From Clostridiales bacterium (GTDB lineage: Bacteria > Bacillota > Clostridia > Oscillospirales > Acutalibacteraceae): a stretch of 38,951 nt of DNA. Position 1 is the first letter of the stretch. The number at the start of each line of letters is the position of its first letter. The stretch is taken from the NCBI GenBank assembly GCA_019419895.1, contig JAHZIE010000007.1:24475-63425 (forward strand), read 5' to 3'. Shown here piece by piece: positions 6,774 to 16,310 of the stretch. The position numbers were made by a program, and so were the translations under genes. The notes under the pieces are model-generated. The model worked only from the letters and a program-made list of their open reading frames with translations, did no database searches and had not been told where the DNA came from.

Positions 6774-8933
6774 TTATCCTTTTTTCCTCGGCGCGCGGGT
6801 ATAGGTTGTTTTTCCGTTTTCATGGAGGACAGTGATCAGGTAATTCTGTACCGGCACTGTCATTTTCAGGTAGGATACCCTTTCAGGAATATGGGGGATA
6901 TAAACCGGAGTTTCCCCCTCCTCACAGGGATGGAGACCAAGAATATCCTCAATCAGGATGGACACCGGGGCGCTGGCCCAGGGATGACACAGGCTGCAGT
7001 TGTTTTTGTCCTCCTTTCCCCAGGCCTCAAAGCAGGCGGTTCCGCCCTCCCGCACCATATTATACCAGGAATTTCTCGCGGTGGAGGTGAGCAGGCTGTA
7101 AACTTCTTCATAGCGTCCCAGGCGGACCAGGGCTTTCAGAAGAAAATAAGACATATAGACGCCGCAGCACAGGCCGCGCTCCATGATCAGGGAGGAGATG
7201 GAATCCTGGGCCTCCGGCGGGCAGAATCCAAAATAGGCCGGCAGGATATTGGAATGAAGGGCAGAGTGGTTACTGTGCTCACTGTCGACATAAAGCCTGG
7301 TTTCCGGACGGTAGAAGGCGCGCTGGAAGGACTGTACCAGGGAGGCGTACCGGGGGGAGAAGGGAAGGCCGAGCATCTGCTTGGTCTGCTCCACGACCCC
7401 CACAGAGCCGATATAAAAGGCGTTGATTACGTTGTGGCAGCCAGGCCCGATGGGCTTTGTCATGGGGAAATCATAATGATCCCGCAGTTCCGTCGGCCAG
7501 TCCACAAGATTCCATTCCTCCACCTGCTCCAACAGGCCGTCGGGCCGGGCGTAACGCCGGCGGAAATAGGAAAGCATTTTATCGCTGACCTCCAGAGTCC
7601 GCAGAAGGAATTCCCTGTCGTGGGAGTGCTGGTAATACCGCAGGGCAATCATAGGGAACTGGAAGGAATAGTCGGCGATCTCCTGCATCAGGGAGCCGGG
7701 GGTGACGGTCAGCAGGCCGTCACAGACAAAGGCCGACTGCATCTGGTTCTCCAATGCCTTGCGGTAAAGATAGGGATCGCCAGACAGGTAGAGCTGGGAG
7801 ATGGTGGTGATGGTCATATCTCCGGCATACTGTCCCTTTTCACGGGAGGGACAATCCACATAAACCTCCTGACTTCCGCATTTCACGCCGTTTTTGCACA
7901 GCTCAAAGACGCTTTTCAGCACCTTGTCGGAGGTTTCCAGCGTGCAGAGGGCGTCGTCCATGGGAAAATGACGGATTGACCCGGACAGCTCCAGCAGTTC
8001 CACTCCCTCTTCCATCTCCAGGCAGACATAGCGGAAGGCCTTATAATCGTACTGGCGCAGCAGGCATTCCCCATCGTCCAGAGTCCAAAACTCCTCATAA
8101 TCACAATTGCAGCGCATATGATAACGAACGGAATCCCTCGTCCCCTCTTCCAGCTCTTCCCCGCAGAGGATACGGATTTTCCGCCCCTTCCCGCCCCTGG
8201 CGCGGATGGCCAGGGTGCCTGTGACTTCCTTTCCAAAATCATAGACCACCCTTCCATTCTCCAAAGGGGAGAGAACCTCCGGCTTGACGGAATAAACGGG
8301 AATCACGGGAGCGGGGTGGGAAGAAAAGATATAATCGGTGTAGAATTTTGTGCGGCAGGCATGCCAATGGCCGTCCTGAAAACCGAGGGTTTCCCAGCCT
8401 TTTTCTTCCAGACGGCTGTCATAATCCTCCAGATATTGGGTCGAATAGCCCAGTTCACGGCGACAGGTATAGGCCCGCGACAGAATATATTTCCAGCGTT
8501 TGTCGGTGGAGAGAACCGTTTTTCCGTCTATCACCAGATCGGCGATGCAGCCCTGCCTCATGTCTCCGCTGTTCCACACACGGTTGATCAGCCCTTGATA
8601 ATAGACATCCAGTGCGATGATATTTTCCCCCTCTTTCAGATAGGAGGAGAGATCGATGGTATTATAGTAATAATGGAAATAATATCCGGGTGTCGGCCCC
8701 TGGGCGACGAAAACGCCGTTGACATATAATTTATAATAGTCGTCGGCCGTAATATGCAGGATGGCCGAGGAAAAGGCGGGGAGGGAGAATTCCCTGCGGA
8801 CAAGCATGTGGACGTTTTTTCTGTCCTCCGGATGGACAAAGGACGATTTCGGCGCCGTTTCCTTGCGGAATACATTCTGGGGCGGGGCGTTTAAGAATTC
8901 CTGGGCGCAAATCCAGTTTCCTTGAAATTTCAT
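6774..8933 (-). CDS. Alpha-L-rhamnosidase, family GH78
   Basis: This 719-residue cytoplasmic enzyme starts MKFQGNWICAQEF, the usual opening of bacterial GH78 proteins. N-terminal beta-domains precede an (alpha/alpha)6 barrel. The segment DCPSREKGQYAGD holds Asp360, Glu365 and Asp372, with the same 5- and 7-residue spacing as the catalytic acids Asp567, Glu572 and Asp579 of Bacillus sp. GL1 RhaB. Glu636 in FEAWG, before SLCHPWAS, matches the general base. It should release terminal L-rhamnose from plant or pectic glycosides. No signal peptide. The ATG at 8933 is preferred to the in-frame one at 8966 by family alignment and a GGTAGG upstream. It is divergent from the MocR gene and has its own promoter and terminator. 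Confidence 0.9.
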   Translation of the reverse strand: MKFQGNWICAQEFLNAPPQNVFRKETAPKSSFVHPEDRKNVHMLVRREFSLPAFSSAILHITADDYYKLYVNGVFVAQGPTPGYYFHYYYNTIDLSSYLKEGENIIALDVYYQGLINRVWNSGDMRQGCIADLVIDGKTVLSTDKRWKYILSRAYTCRRELGYSTQYLEDYDSRLEEKGWETLGFQDGHWHACRTKFYTDYIFSSHPAPVIPVYSVKPEVLSPLENGRVVYDFGKEVTGTLAIRARGGKGRKIRILCGEELEEGTRDSVRYHMRCNCDYEEFWTLDDGECLLRQYDYKAFRYVCLEMEEGVELLELSGSIRHFPMDDALCTLETSDKVLKSVFELCKNGVKCGSQEVYVDCPSREKGQYAGDMTITTISQLYLSGDPYLYRKALENQMQSAFVCDGLLTVTPGSLMQEIADYSFQFPMIALRYYQHSHDREFLLRTLEVSDKMLSYFRRRYARPDGLLEQVEEWNLVDWPTELRDHYDFPMTKPIGPGCHNVINAFYIGSVGVVEQTKQMLGLPFSPRYASLVQSFQRAFYRPETRLYVDSEHSNHSALHSNILPAYFGFCPPEAQDSISSLIMERGLCCGVYMSYFLLKALVRLGRYEEVYSLLTSTARNSWYNMVREGGTACFEAWGKEDKNNCSLCHPWASAPVSILIEDILGLHPCEEGETPVYIPHIPERVSYLKMTVPVQNYLITVLHENGKTTYTRAPRKKG

Positions 8934-9062
8934 GACAAAGCCTACCTTTCTTACAGCCGGCGGCATATTTTGAGCAGGTTATCCGGATATCCTCCGAAAG
9001 GAAAAAATCCCGTGGGAAAGCGCTGGAAATAGCGTGCGGAAGGACCGGCTGATGACGGCTCC

Positions 9063-9091
9063 ATTATAACATATTCCATTCCATTTTCCAA
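9063..9091 (-). promoter_or_regulatory. Promoter of the rhamnosidase gene
   Basis: On the minus strand TTGGAA (9086-9091) and TATAAT (9063-9068) are 17 bases apart. ATTCCATTCCATTTTCC sits within the same interval, only 20-50 bases before the divergent MocR start, so binding there could affect both genes. Confidence 0.6.
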
Positions 9092-9113
9092 TGACAGAAT
9101 GAGGTGAAATAAG

Positions 9114-10508
9114 ATGCTTCTGGATTTTTTTACAATGGATGAAAAAAACGCAAAACCCTTTTATGTCCAGCTTTATGAACAGCTGCGGGAGGCCATTGAG
9201 CAGGGCTATCTGGAGCCGGGGGAAAAGATGCCCTCCATCCGGCGGCTTGCCCAGGACAAAGCCCTGAGCAGAACCACGGTGGAGATGGCTTACCAGCAGC
9301 TGGCTGTAGAAGGCTATATTTTCAGCAAGCCCCAATCGGGTTATTATATCCGCAGGGCCAATTGGAAGGAAGCGTCCAAAGCGCGTCCGACGCCGCCTGC
9401 GGCGGAGAAGGGGGAGGAGAATCTCCCTTATGATTTCGGTACGGATTTTATCGATCCCCGCGCCTTTGATATTAAGCTTTGGCAGCATTGCCTCCGGGAG
9501 GTGCTGAGGGAACAGGACGCTATCACCTCCTATGGGGCACACCAGGGGGAGGAGGAGCTGAGAGCGGCTTTGGCGGAATACAGCCACAATGTGAGAGGGG
9601 TGACGGCGGCGCCGGAACGGATTGTGGTGGGGGCCGGTACTCAGCCCCTGCTGACCCTTGTCAGCCCGTTTATCCGGGAACTGGAAAGCGCCGTGGGAAT
9701 TGAGTCGCCCGGATTTCCCCAGGCGCAGCAGATATTTTCCGACTGCGGCATCCCCTTTGTCCTGCTGCCGGGGGATAAAGACGGGATCGATATGGAGGGG
9801 CTTTTCCGTTCGGGCGTTAGAGTCGTTTATATCAATCCCTCCAACCGGCTTCAGTCCGGCACGCCCATCCCTATGGGGCGTCGGACGGAATTGCTGGAAT
9901 GGGCCCAGAGGGTAAACGGCCTGATTTTGGAGGATGATCACAACGGCGAGCTGCGTTACCATGCGAGACCCATTCCGGCCCTTCAGGGAATAGGAAACGG
10001 CGATCGGGTAATATATATCGGCTCCTTTTCCAAAGTCCTGCTTCCCTCGGTCCGTATCGGCTATATGGTTTTGCCGCAGAAGCTGGCGGAACGGTATGCC
10101 GTCAACAGTAAAAATTACAACCAGACCGCTTCCAAAATAGAGCAGCTGGCCCTTGCCAAGTTTTTGAAGGAGGGAAGGCTCGAAAAGCAGCTCCGGCGGC
10201 TGAGAAAGCTGTATGCCGATAAAGGGGAATATCTGATTGAATGTCTCCAGGAGGCTTTTGGAAACAGTATCCGCATCACGCTCCAGGAAACCGCCCTGCG
10301 CGTTTTGGCGGAGGTGGACAATGGAAGCACGGGGACGCAGCTGATTCAAAAGGCGCGCCGGGAAGGGGTGCGGGTTCTTCCCTTCGGAAGGGAGGACAGG
10401 ACGCCGGGAAGGGTGATTCTGGGCTTCTCCGGTATTGAAAGAGAAAAAATTTTTCCAGGGGTTCAGGCGCTGTTCAAAGCTTGGGGAAAAGGCGGCCTCC
10501 CTGTCTAA
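9114..10508 (+). CDS. MocR/PdxR-type regulator: GntR helix-turn-helix fused to an aminotransferase-like domain
   Basis: This 464-residue protein has an N-terminal winged helix (about residues 15-80, including GEKMPSIRRLAQ and SRTTVEMAYQQLAVEGYI) and a C-terminal fold-type I aminotransferase domain. The PLP lysine is expected at Lys307 in SFSKVLLPSVRIGY. NPSNRLQSG replaces the usual TPSHQ-P-G pattern. MocR proteins sense PLP or amino-acid-derived ligands and control B6, GABA or related genes, often those divergently transcribed. Here the divergent gene is a rhamnosidase, which would be an unusual target. The start is supported by GAGGTGA upstream. No terminator is evident downstream. Confidence 0.85.
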   Translation: MLLDFFTMDEKNAKPFYVQLYEQLREAIEQGYLEPGEKMPSIRRLAQDKALSRTTVEMAYQQLAVEGYIFSKPQSGYYIRRANWKEASKARPTPPAAEKGEENLPYDFGTDFIDPRAFDIKLWQHCLREVLREQDAITSYGAHQGEEELRAALAEYSHNVRGVTAAPERIVVGAGTQPLLTLVSPFIRELESAVGIESPGFPQAQQIFSDCGIPFVLLPGDKDGIDMEGLFRSGVRVVYINPSNRLQSGTPIPMGRRTELLEWAQRVNGLILEDDHNGELRYHARPIPALQGIGNGDRVIYIGSFSKVLLPSVRIGYMVLPQKLAERYAVNSKNYNQTASKIEQLALAKFLKEGRLEKQLRRLRKLYADKGEYLIECLQEAFGNSIRITLQETALRVLAEVDNGSTGTQLIQKARREGVRVLPFGREDRTPGRVILGFSGIEREKIFPGVQALFKAWGKGGLPV

Positions 10509-10781
10509 ACGCGGAAGAGGAGAAAACAGGGAGCCATTACGGTATCGGCGGTTTTGGTTCTGTTTGACATCTCCTTCCGCCAGGCGGGGATACCGCGGCG
10601 CCCAGTCTCAGGACTACGGAGAGAAAATAAAGGTCTTGGACGGAAAAGTATCCGCGCCCGCCGGAAGGGGAAGGAAAGGCCGCTGTCCCGTGGGGATAAC
10701 GATGAAACGGGAAAGGATAAATTTTCCATGGTTCCCTTCAAAATTAAATTCTTTTATGTAAAAATTCCGGATGCTTTTCTG

Positions 10782-10790
10782 TGGTATAAT
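10782..10790 (+). promoter_or_regulatory. Extended -10 promoter of the lysozyme gene
   Basis: TGGTATAAT is an extended -10 element. It leaves a leader of about 185 bases before the ATG at 10984. The leader contains the hairpin TATGGAC/GTCCATA (10895-10911) and CTCCGG/CCGGAG (10936-10959) just before the Shine-Dalgarno AAGGAGAGG. The remaining 10509-10781 shows no gene and matches no riboswitch I recognise. Confidence 0.5.
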
Positions 10791-10983
10791 CATCATGCTT
10801 TAGATTGATGATTGGAAAGTTTCGCTTGGCGGACAAACGATAGCTGTTCTTCAGAGAAAGCTGGACCACGCGATATCCCGGCCGGTTCAGGAACTATGGA
10901 CGCTGTCCATAAATGTCGTCGTACAGAAAAAATTGCTCCGGTTCCGCAAAAGGCCGGAGGAGGAAAAGGAGAGGTAAAAGCGG

Positions 10984-12309
10984 ATGTGGAAAAATTGGGC
11001 GCGCGGCCTTTTTTTGGCCGCCTTGGTGTGTATCCTGTGCGGAATGTCCGCGGGACAGGGGCAAAATCAGGGATTGACAGTGATGAAGGAGGAAAAGCCT
11101 CCAGCTTCTTCCTCACAGCAGGTATCCAGCGAACAGGCGTATTCTTCCGAGGCTGGTTCCTCAGACAGCGTTTCTTCCGCTGAGGAAGAAAGCAGTCAGC
11201 CGGAGGAATCCTCTTCTCAGGAGCCAGAAGAGCAAAAGTCCATGGAACAAATTCAGGAAGAGGTAAAGGAACAGGTCGACAAGGTGGCGACAGAGGACGA
11301 AAAAAGGGAGGATCCGGAAGCGGGAAAGCAGCATCAGGAGGAGCCCCCTATGGAGGATACTGTTGTGATTCCTCCGGAGCCGGAAAGGCCTCCGGCTACT
11401 TCCTCTGAAATCCCCCTTTCCAGCCTGCCTTCCTCTGATACGCCTGTTTCTTCTGATATGGGCGCGTCTTCCTCACCTGAAGAGGATATTCCCTCTGAGG
11501 GGAGCGGTTCCGAGTCTTCCAGCAATGTTTCCTCAGGCAGCTCTTCGGAACTTCCTGAAGTGCCGGTAAATGGATGGTATACTCTTGGCGGCCAAAAATA
11601 TCTGAATATCGGAGGGGTTCCGGTGAAGGGATGGCAGACGGTAGAGGGAAGAAAATACAAGTTCAATTCCTCCACTGGAGCTCTGGAATCCAAGACGGGA
11701 ATCGACGTGTCAGAATTTCAGGGAAACATCAATTGGCAGGCGGTAAAGAACGACGGGATTGATTTTGTTATGCTGCGTGTGGGCTTCCGCTTTTGGGGAA
11801 AGAACCACGCGCCGGATGATTATATGCGCCGGGACGCGAAATTTACCCAGAATTACCAGGGCGCCAAAGCCGCGGGGCTGAAGGTCGGAGTTTACTTTTT
11901 CTCCCAGTCCATCACGGTAGAGGAAGCGCTTGAGGAGGCGGCGTTTACGCTGGAAGCCATTAAGGGACTGGATATCGACGGCCCGGTCGCCTACGATATT
12001 GAGGGAACGTCCGATCCGGCGGGACGCACCAACGATCCTTCTATCACCAACGCGCTGCGCACTGAAATGACGAAGGCGTTCTGTAATGAGGTTGCCCGGA
12101 ACGGTTACCAGCCCCAGGTGTGCACCTATGTCAATTATGCCTATACCAAGCTGAACATGGGTGAGCTTACCATGTTCCCCACCTGGATCGCCCATTATGG
12201 CGTGTCGGGGGTAACGAATTATAAGTATCCCTTCCAGATGTGGCAGTATACCAGTGCCGGATCAGTCAAGGGGATCAGCGGGTCGGTGGATCTGGACGTG
12301 ATGGTATGA
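10984..12309 (+). CDS. Secreted GH25 lysozyme with Ser/Glu/Pro-rich stalk
   Basis: This 441-residue protein has a signal peptide (about 1-24; CILCGMSAG resembles a signal peptidase or possible lipobox region) and a long Ser/Glu/Pro-rich low-complexity stalk (about 35-190). Two short wall-binding repeats follow (NGWYTLGGQKYL and KGWQTVEGRKYKF, about 195-235), then a GH25 domain from residue 240. GH25 marks are GIDVSEFQG with Asp241, YDIEG with Asp338 and Glu340, and VDLDVMV at the end. It hydrolyses the MurNAc-GlcNAc bonds of peptidoglycan, probably in wall remodelling. The domain reaches the C-terminus, so it is complete. AAGGAGAGG precedes the ATG. Confidence 0.9.
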   Translation: MWKNWARGLFLAALVCILCGMSAGQGQNQGLTVMKEEKPPASSSQQVSSEQAYSSEAGSSDSVSSAEEESSQPEESSSQEPEEQKSMEQIQEEVKEQVDKVATEDEKREDPEAGKQHQEEPPMEDTVVIPPEPERPPATSSEIPLSSLPSSDTPVSSDMGASSSPEEDIPSEGSGSESSSNVSSGSSSELPEVPVNGWYTLGGQKYLNIGGVPVKGWQTVEGRKYKFNSSTGALESKTGIDVSEFQGNINWQAVKNDGIDFVMLRVGFRFWGKNHAPDDYMRRDAKFTQNYQGAKAAGLKVGVYFFSQSITVEEALEEAAFTLEAIKGLDIDGPVAYDIEGTSDPAGRTNDPSITNALRTEMTKAFCNEVARNGYQPQVCTYVNYAYTKLNMGELTMFPTWIAHYGVSGVTNYKYPFQMWQYTSAGSVKGISGSVDLDVMV

Positions 12310-12514
12310 GCATCGTGCCAGTGGAGTTTTGCCTGCCAGCAAAAAGCCGGCTGTCCTTCAGCTGAAGCTGAGCCGCAAAGCATCCTGTTTCGTTGTGGAC
12401 TTGTGGCATGACCATCCTATTAGGCGGTATACCGGGGACAGGCGCAAGCTTTATGATATGATTCTTTTGTACAAGTTGGCGAATTCAAAAGGCTTGGGGA
12501 GGGGAATCTTTGAT

Positions 12515-12543
12515 TTGACTTTCCCTATGGCGTGTGCTATGAT
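12515..12543 (+). promoter_or_regulatory. Promoter of the ileS T-box transcript
   Basis: TTGACT (12515-12520) and TATGAT (12538-12543) are 17 bases apart, just before the T-box leader. The preceding 12310-12514 holds no gene that I can support and no clear terminator for the lysozyme gene. Confidence 0.8.
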
Positions 12544-12570
12544 AATAAAAATAGAATATCCATAAAAAAC

Positions 12571-12804
12571 GTTGATAGAGACAGTAGGCTTCCTTGAAAC
12601 ATACAGCGAGCCGGGGCGAGTGGAAGCCCGGCGGGAGTATGGGAATGTCCGAATATCCCTCTAGAGTTTCCAGCTGAAAGGTCGCTTCTGATTAAGCTGA
12701 GACGGGGCTCCGCCGTTAAGGGAGGCGCATATGGTGGTATGCGGCAATGGGTGGTTTTGCGAAGCTTTGACCTTCGTCCTGATTTGCGGGACGGAGGTTT
12801 TTTT
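12571..12804 (+). ncRNA. T-box riboswitch (isoleucine) upstream of ileS
   Basis: The leader starts with a stem I strand (TAGAG, 12576-12580) that pairs with CTCTA at 12659-12663. Just before that strand lies GAATATC, placing an ATC (Ile) codon at 12655-12657 in the specifier position. The T-box sequence TGGGTGGTTTTGCG is at 12748-12761; its TGGT bulge would pair with the ACCA end of uncharged tRNA-Ile. A terminator stem CCTTCGTCC/GGACGGAGG (12771-12797) ends in seven T. Uncharged tRNA-Ile should favour the antiterminator and allow ileS expression. Confidence 0.88.
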
Positions 12805-12845
12805 ATCCCGAAAAGAAAAATAAACAGTTTGGGTGGAGGTTTGTT

Positions 12846-15800
12846 ATGGCAAAGTACGAAAAGGTTTCCACAAATCTCAACTTTGTGGAAAATGAGAAGA
12901 AAGTGGAAAAGTTCTGGGAGGATCATCAGATTTTTGAAAAAAGCATAGAAAGCCGCAAGGACGACAAAACCTATACTTTTTACGACGGTCCCCCGACTGC
13001 GAACGGAAAGCCGCACATCGGCCATGTCCTGACCCGTGTCATCAAGGACATGATTCCCAGGTACCGCACCATGAAGGGATACCAGGTGCCGAGAAAGGCC
13101 GGTTGGGATACCCATGGGCTTCCGGTTGAGCTGGAGGTGGAAAAGGAGCTGGGCCTTGACGGCAAAGAGCAGATTGAGCAGTACGGCTTGGAGCCATTTA
13201 TCCAAAAGTGCAAGGAAAGCGTCTGGAAGTATAAAGGCATGTGGGAGGATTTTTCCGCTACGGTAGGCTTCTGGGCGGATATGGAGCATCCATATGTCAC
13301 CTATGAGAATGATTTTATTGAGTCCGAATGGTGGGCGCTGAAGAAAATCTGGGACAGAGGCCTTCTCTATAAAGGCTTTAAGATTGTCCCCTATTGTCCC
13401 CGCTGTGGGACCCCCTTGTCCAGCCACGAGGTGGCGCAGGGCTATAAGGATGTCAAGGAACGCTCTGCTATCGCGAAATTCCCTGTCAAGGGAGAGGACG
13501 CCTATATCCTGGCATGGACCACCACGCCGTGGACTCTGCCCTCCAACGTGGCCCTTTGCGTGAATCCCGATGAAAAATATGTCAAGGTCAGCGCCAAAGG
13601 GGAAACCTACTATCTGGCCGAGGCTTTGGCCGAGACTGTCCTGGGAGAGGATTTTACCGTTTTGGAGACCTTTCTGGGGAAAGAATTGGAATATAAGGAA
13701 TATGAACCCCTGTTCCATTTTGTCAGCCCGAGCAAAAAATGCTGGTATGTGGTATGTGATTCTTATGTCACCCTGACGGACGGAACCGGCATTGTCCATA
13801 TTGCTCCCGCCTTCGGTGAGGACGACGCCAATGTGGGAAGAAAATATGACCTGCCCTTTGTCCAGCTGGTCGACGCCAAGGGGGAGATGACAAAGGAAAC
13901 CCTTTGGCCCGGCGTGTTCTGTAAGGATGCCGATAAAGAGGTTCTCAAGGAATTGGACAAAAGGGGTCTGTTGTTCTCAGCCCCTGTGTTTGAGCACAGC
14001 TATCCCCACTGCTGGAGATGCGACACCCCTCTGATCTACTATGCCCGCGACTCCTGGTTTATTAAGATGACGGCGGTCAGGGAGGATCTGATCCGCAATA
14101 ACAATACCATCCACTGGATCCCTGAAAGCATTGGCAAGGGGCGGTTTGGGGACTGGCTGGAAAATGTGCAGGACTGGGGCATCAGCCGCAACCGGTATTG
14201 GGGAACCCCTCTGAATATCTGGGAATGTGAATGCGGCCATCAGCATTCCATCGGCAGCATTGAGGAGCTCAAAGCCATGTCCGGCAACTGCCCCGACAAT
14301 ATCGAGCTTCACCGCCCATACATCGACGCTGTCACCATCCCCTGCCCCAAATGCGGCAAAGAGATGAAACGGGTGCCGGAGGTCATCGACTGCTGGTTTG
14401 ACTCCGGTTCCATGCCCTTTGCCCAGCACCATTATCCTTTTGAGAACAAGGAGCTCTTTGAAAAACAGTTCCCGGCCGATTTTATTTCCGAGGCCGTCGA
14501 TCAGACCCGCGGCTGGTTTTATTCCCTGCTGGCCATTTCTACCCTGATCTTTAACCGCGCGCCCTACAAGAATGTTATCGTTCTGGGACATGTACAGGAT
14601 GAGAATGGACAGAAGATGTCCAAATCCAAGGGAAACGCGGTGGATCCCTTTGAGGCGCTGCAGACCTACGGCGCCGACGCTATCCGCTGGTACTTCTATA
14701 TCAATTCCGCCCCGTGGCTTCCCAACAGGTTTCACGGAAAGGCGGTCATGGAAGGCCAGAGAAAGATGCTGGGAACCCTGTGGAACACCTATGCCTTCTT
14801 TGTTCTTTACGCCAATATTGACGATTTTGACGCCACTGAGCACCAGTTGGAATATGGCAAGCTTTCCGTCATGGATAAGTGGCTTCTCTCCAAGCTGAAT
14901 TCCCTGGTAAAGACAGTGGACAGCAGCCTGAATGATTATAAAATTCCCGAGGCCGCCAGAGCGTTACAGGAATTTGTAGATGAGCTGAGCAACTGGTATG
15001 TCAGACGGAGCCGTGAGCGGTTCTGGGTGAAAGGGATGCCTCAGGATAAAGTGAATGCCTATATGACCCTTTATACCGCTTTGGTGACCGTTGCCAAGAC
15101 TGCCGCGCCCATGCTTCCCTTTATGTCGGAGTCCATTTACCAAAATTTGGTTTGCAGCATTGATCCTTCCGCGCCGGAAAGCGTTCATCTGTGCAGCTTC
15201 CCGGCGGTGCTGGAGGAGATGATCGACACGGCTTTGGAGGCGGATATGGAGGAAGTGCTTGCGATTGTCGCCCTGGGGCGCGCCGCGAGGAATGGCTCCA
15301 ATATTAAGAACCGCCAGCCCATCTCAAAAATGTATGTGAAATCGGAAAAGGAACTGAGTGAATTTTACCGCCAGATCATTGAGGATGAGCTGAATATCAA
15401 AGAGGTGGCGTTTGTGGAAGACGCCTCCGCCTTTACTTCCTATCACTTCAAGCCGCAGCTGAAAACCCTGGGGCCGAAGTTTGGAAAGCGCCTTGGAGAA
15501 ATCCGCGCTGCTTTGGGCGAATTGGACGGCAACAAGGCCAAAAAATCCTTGGATAAGGATGGCAAGCTGGTGTTGCCACTGACCAGCGGCGAAGTGGAGC
15601 TGGGAGAAGAGGATTTGCTGATCGAAACTTCCCAGATGGAGGGCTATTTCTCTGTGGAGGATAGCGGTATTGTGGTCGCGATCGATACCACGCTGACGCC
15701 TGAACTTTTGGAGGAAGGGTTTGTCCGCGAAATCATCAGCAAAATCCAGACTATGAGAAAGGAAGCGGACTTCAACGTAACCGATCACATCCTGCTTTAC

Positions 15801-15962
15801 GCCATGAATAACGAAAGGGTTCAAGGGATCATTGCCAGGAACCAGGAGGCCATCCAGGAGGATGTGCTGGCGGACGGCGTAGAGTTTGGAAAGGTCGAGG
15901 GATATGTAAAGGAATGGGATATCAATTCCGAAAAAGTAACCCTGGGGGTCCGTCAAATTTAA
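12846..15962 (+). CDS. ileS: Isoleucyl-tRNA synthetase, type-2-like
   Basis: This 1038-residue class I synthetase charges tRNA-Ile. PHIGH is at residues 56-60 and KMSKS at 590-594. The connective editing domain contains WTTTPWTLPSN, and internal Cys pairs occur (CPRCG, CPKCG). GWDTHGLPVELEVEKELG and the absence of the C-terminal CxxC zinc motif of the common bacterial form point to type 2 (eukaryote-like) IleRS. Members of that type are known for low mupirocin sensitivity; this is family knowledge, not shown here. GGAGG at 12835-12839 supports the ATG. Expression is controlled by the T-box leader upstream. Confidence 0.96.
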   Translation: MAKYEKVSTNLNFVENEKKVEKFWEDHQIFEKSIESRKDDKTYTFYDGPPTANGKPHIGHVLTRVIKDMIPRYRTMKGYQVPRKAGWDTHGLPVELEVEKELGLDGKEQIEQYGLEPFIQKCKESVWKYKGMWEDFSATVGFWADMEHPYVTYENDFIESEWWALKKIWDRGLLYKGFKIVPYCPRCGTPLSSHEVAQGYKDVKERSAIAKFPVKGEDAYILAWTTTPWTLPSNVALCVNPDEKYVKVSAKGETYYLAEALAETVLGEDFTVLETFLGKELEYKEYEPLFHFVSPSKKCWYVVCDSYVTLTDGTGIVHIAPAFGEDDANVGRKYDLPFVQLVDAKGEMTKETLWPGVFCKDADKEVLKELDKRGLLFSAPVFEHSYPHCWRCDTPLIYYARDSWFIKMTAVREDLIRNNNTIHWIPESIGKGRFGDWLENVQDWGISRNRYWGTPLNIWECECGHQHSIGSIEELKAMSGNCPDNIELHRPYIDAVTIPCPKCGKEMKRVPEVIDCWFDSGSMPFAQHHYPFENKELFEKQFPADFISEAVDQTRGWFYSLLAISTLIFNRAPYKNVIVLGHVQDENGQKMSKSKGNAVDPFEALQTYGADAIRWYFYINSAPWLPNRFHGKAVMEGQRKMLGTLWNTYAFFVLYANIDDFDATEHQLEYGKLSVMDKWLLSKLNSLVKTVDSSLNDYKIPEAARALQEFVDELSNWYVRRSRERFWVKGMPQDKVNAYMTLYTALVTVAKTAAPMLPFMSESIYQNLVCSIDPSAPESVHLCSFPAVLEEMIDTALEADMEEVLAIVALGRAARNGSNIKNRQPISKMYVKSEKELSEFYRQIIEDELNIKEVAFVEDASAFTSYHFKPQLKTLGPKFGKRLGEIRAALGELDGNKAKKSLDKDGKLVLPLTSGEVELGEEDLLIETSQMEGYFSVEDSGIVVAIDTTLTPELLEEGFVREIISKIQTMRKEADFNVTDHILLYAMNNERVQGIIARNQEAIQEDVLADGVEFGKVEGYVKEWDINSEKVTLGVRQI

Positions 15963-16000
15963 AAAACAGAACGCGACGGGTGTGTCAGAAACTTAAATAA

Positions 16001-16041
16001 AAACAAAAAGGGACGAAGTTTCATTTCGTCCCTTTTTGTTT
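16001..16041 (+). terminator. Intrinsic terminator of ileS
   Basis: AAACAAAAAGGGACGAA and its complement form a 17-bp stem around a 7-base loop, with T-rich ends on both strands, so it may work both ways. The rest of the 348-base gap (16042-16310) shows no gene. Confidence 0.92.
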
Positions 16042-16310
16042 ATTGCTTCCCGCAAAAGAAAATATGAGAAAATTTGCTGTCGCGCAAACGGGGCATATTG
16101 CTCAAACGACGCCATCCTAATATCCTTTTCCTGGTTCCGGTACGGTTCCCGTTCCCGCGTCCGGTTTAGAGTTTATTGGAAAATGAGCGAGTGAAAGAGC
16201 AGGATAACCACTGGACAAGTCAGGAAGGTGAAAAAGCTGGCAGGAAGAAAAACAGGGGACATCAATAAAAAGAAAAAATAGTGTGTTAAAATCACAAAAG
16301 ACGCGCGAAA

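Noticed and set aside
6741..7979. A 412-codon open frame on the plus strand opposite the rhamnosidase gene
   Set aside because: It is antisense to a confident GH78 gene with intact catalytic residues, has no recognisable domain and no good ribosome binding site.
8979..10349. A 456-codon minus-strand frame opposite the MocR gene
   Set aside because: Antisense shadow; the MocR frame has clear helix-turn-helix and PLP motifs.
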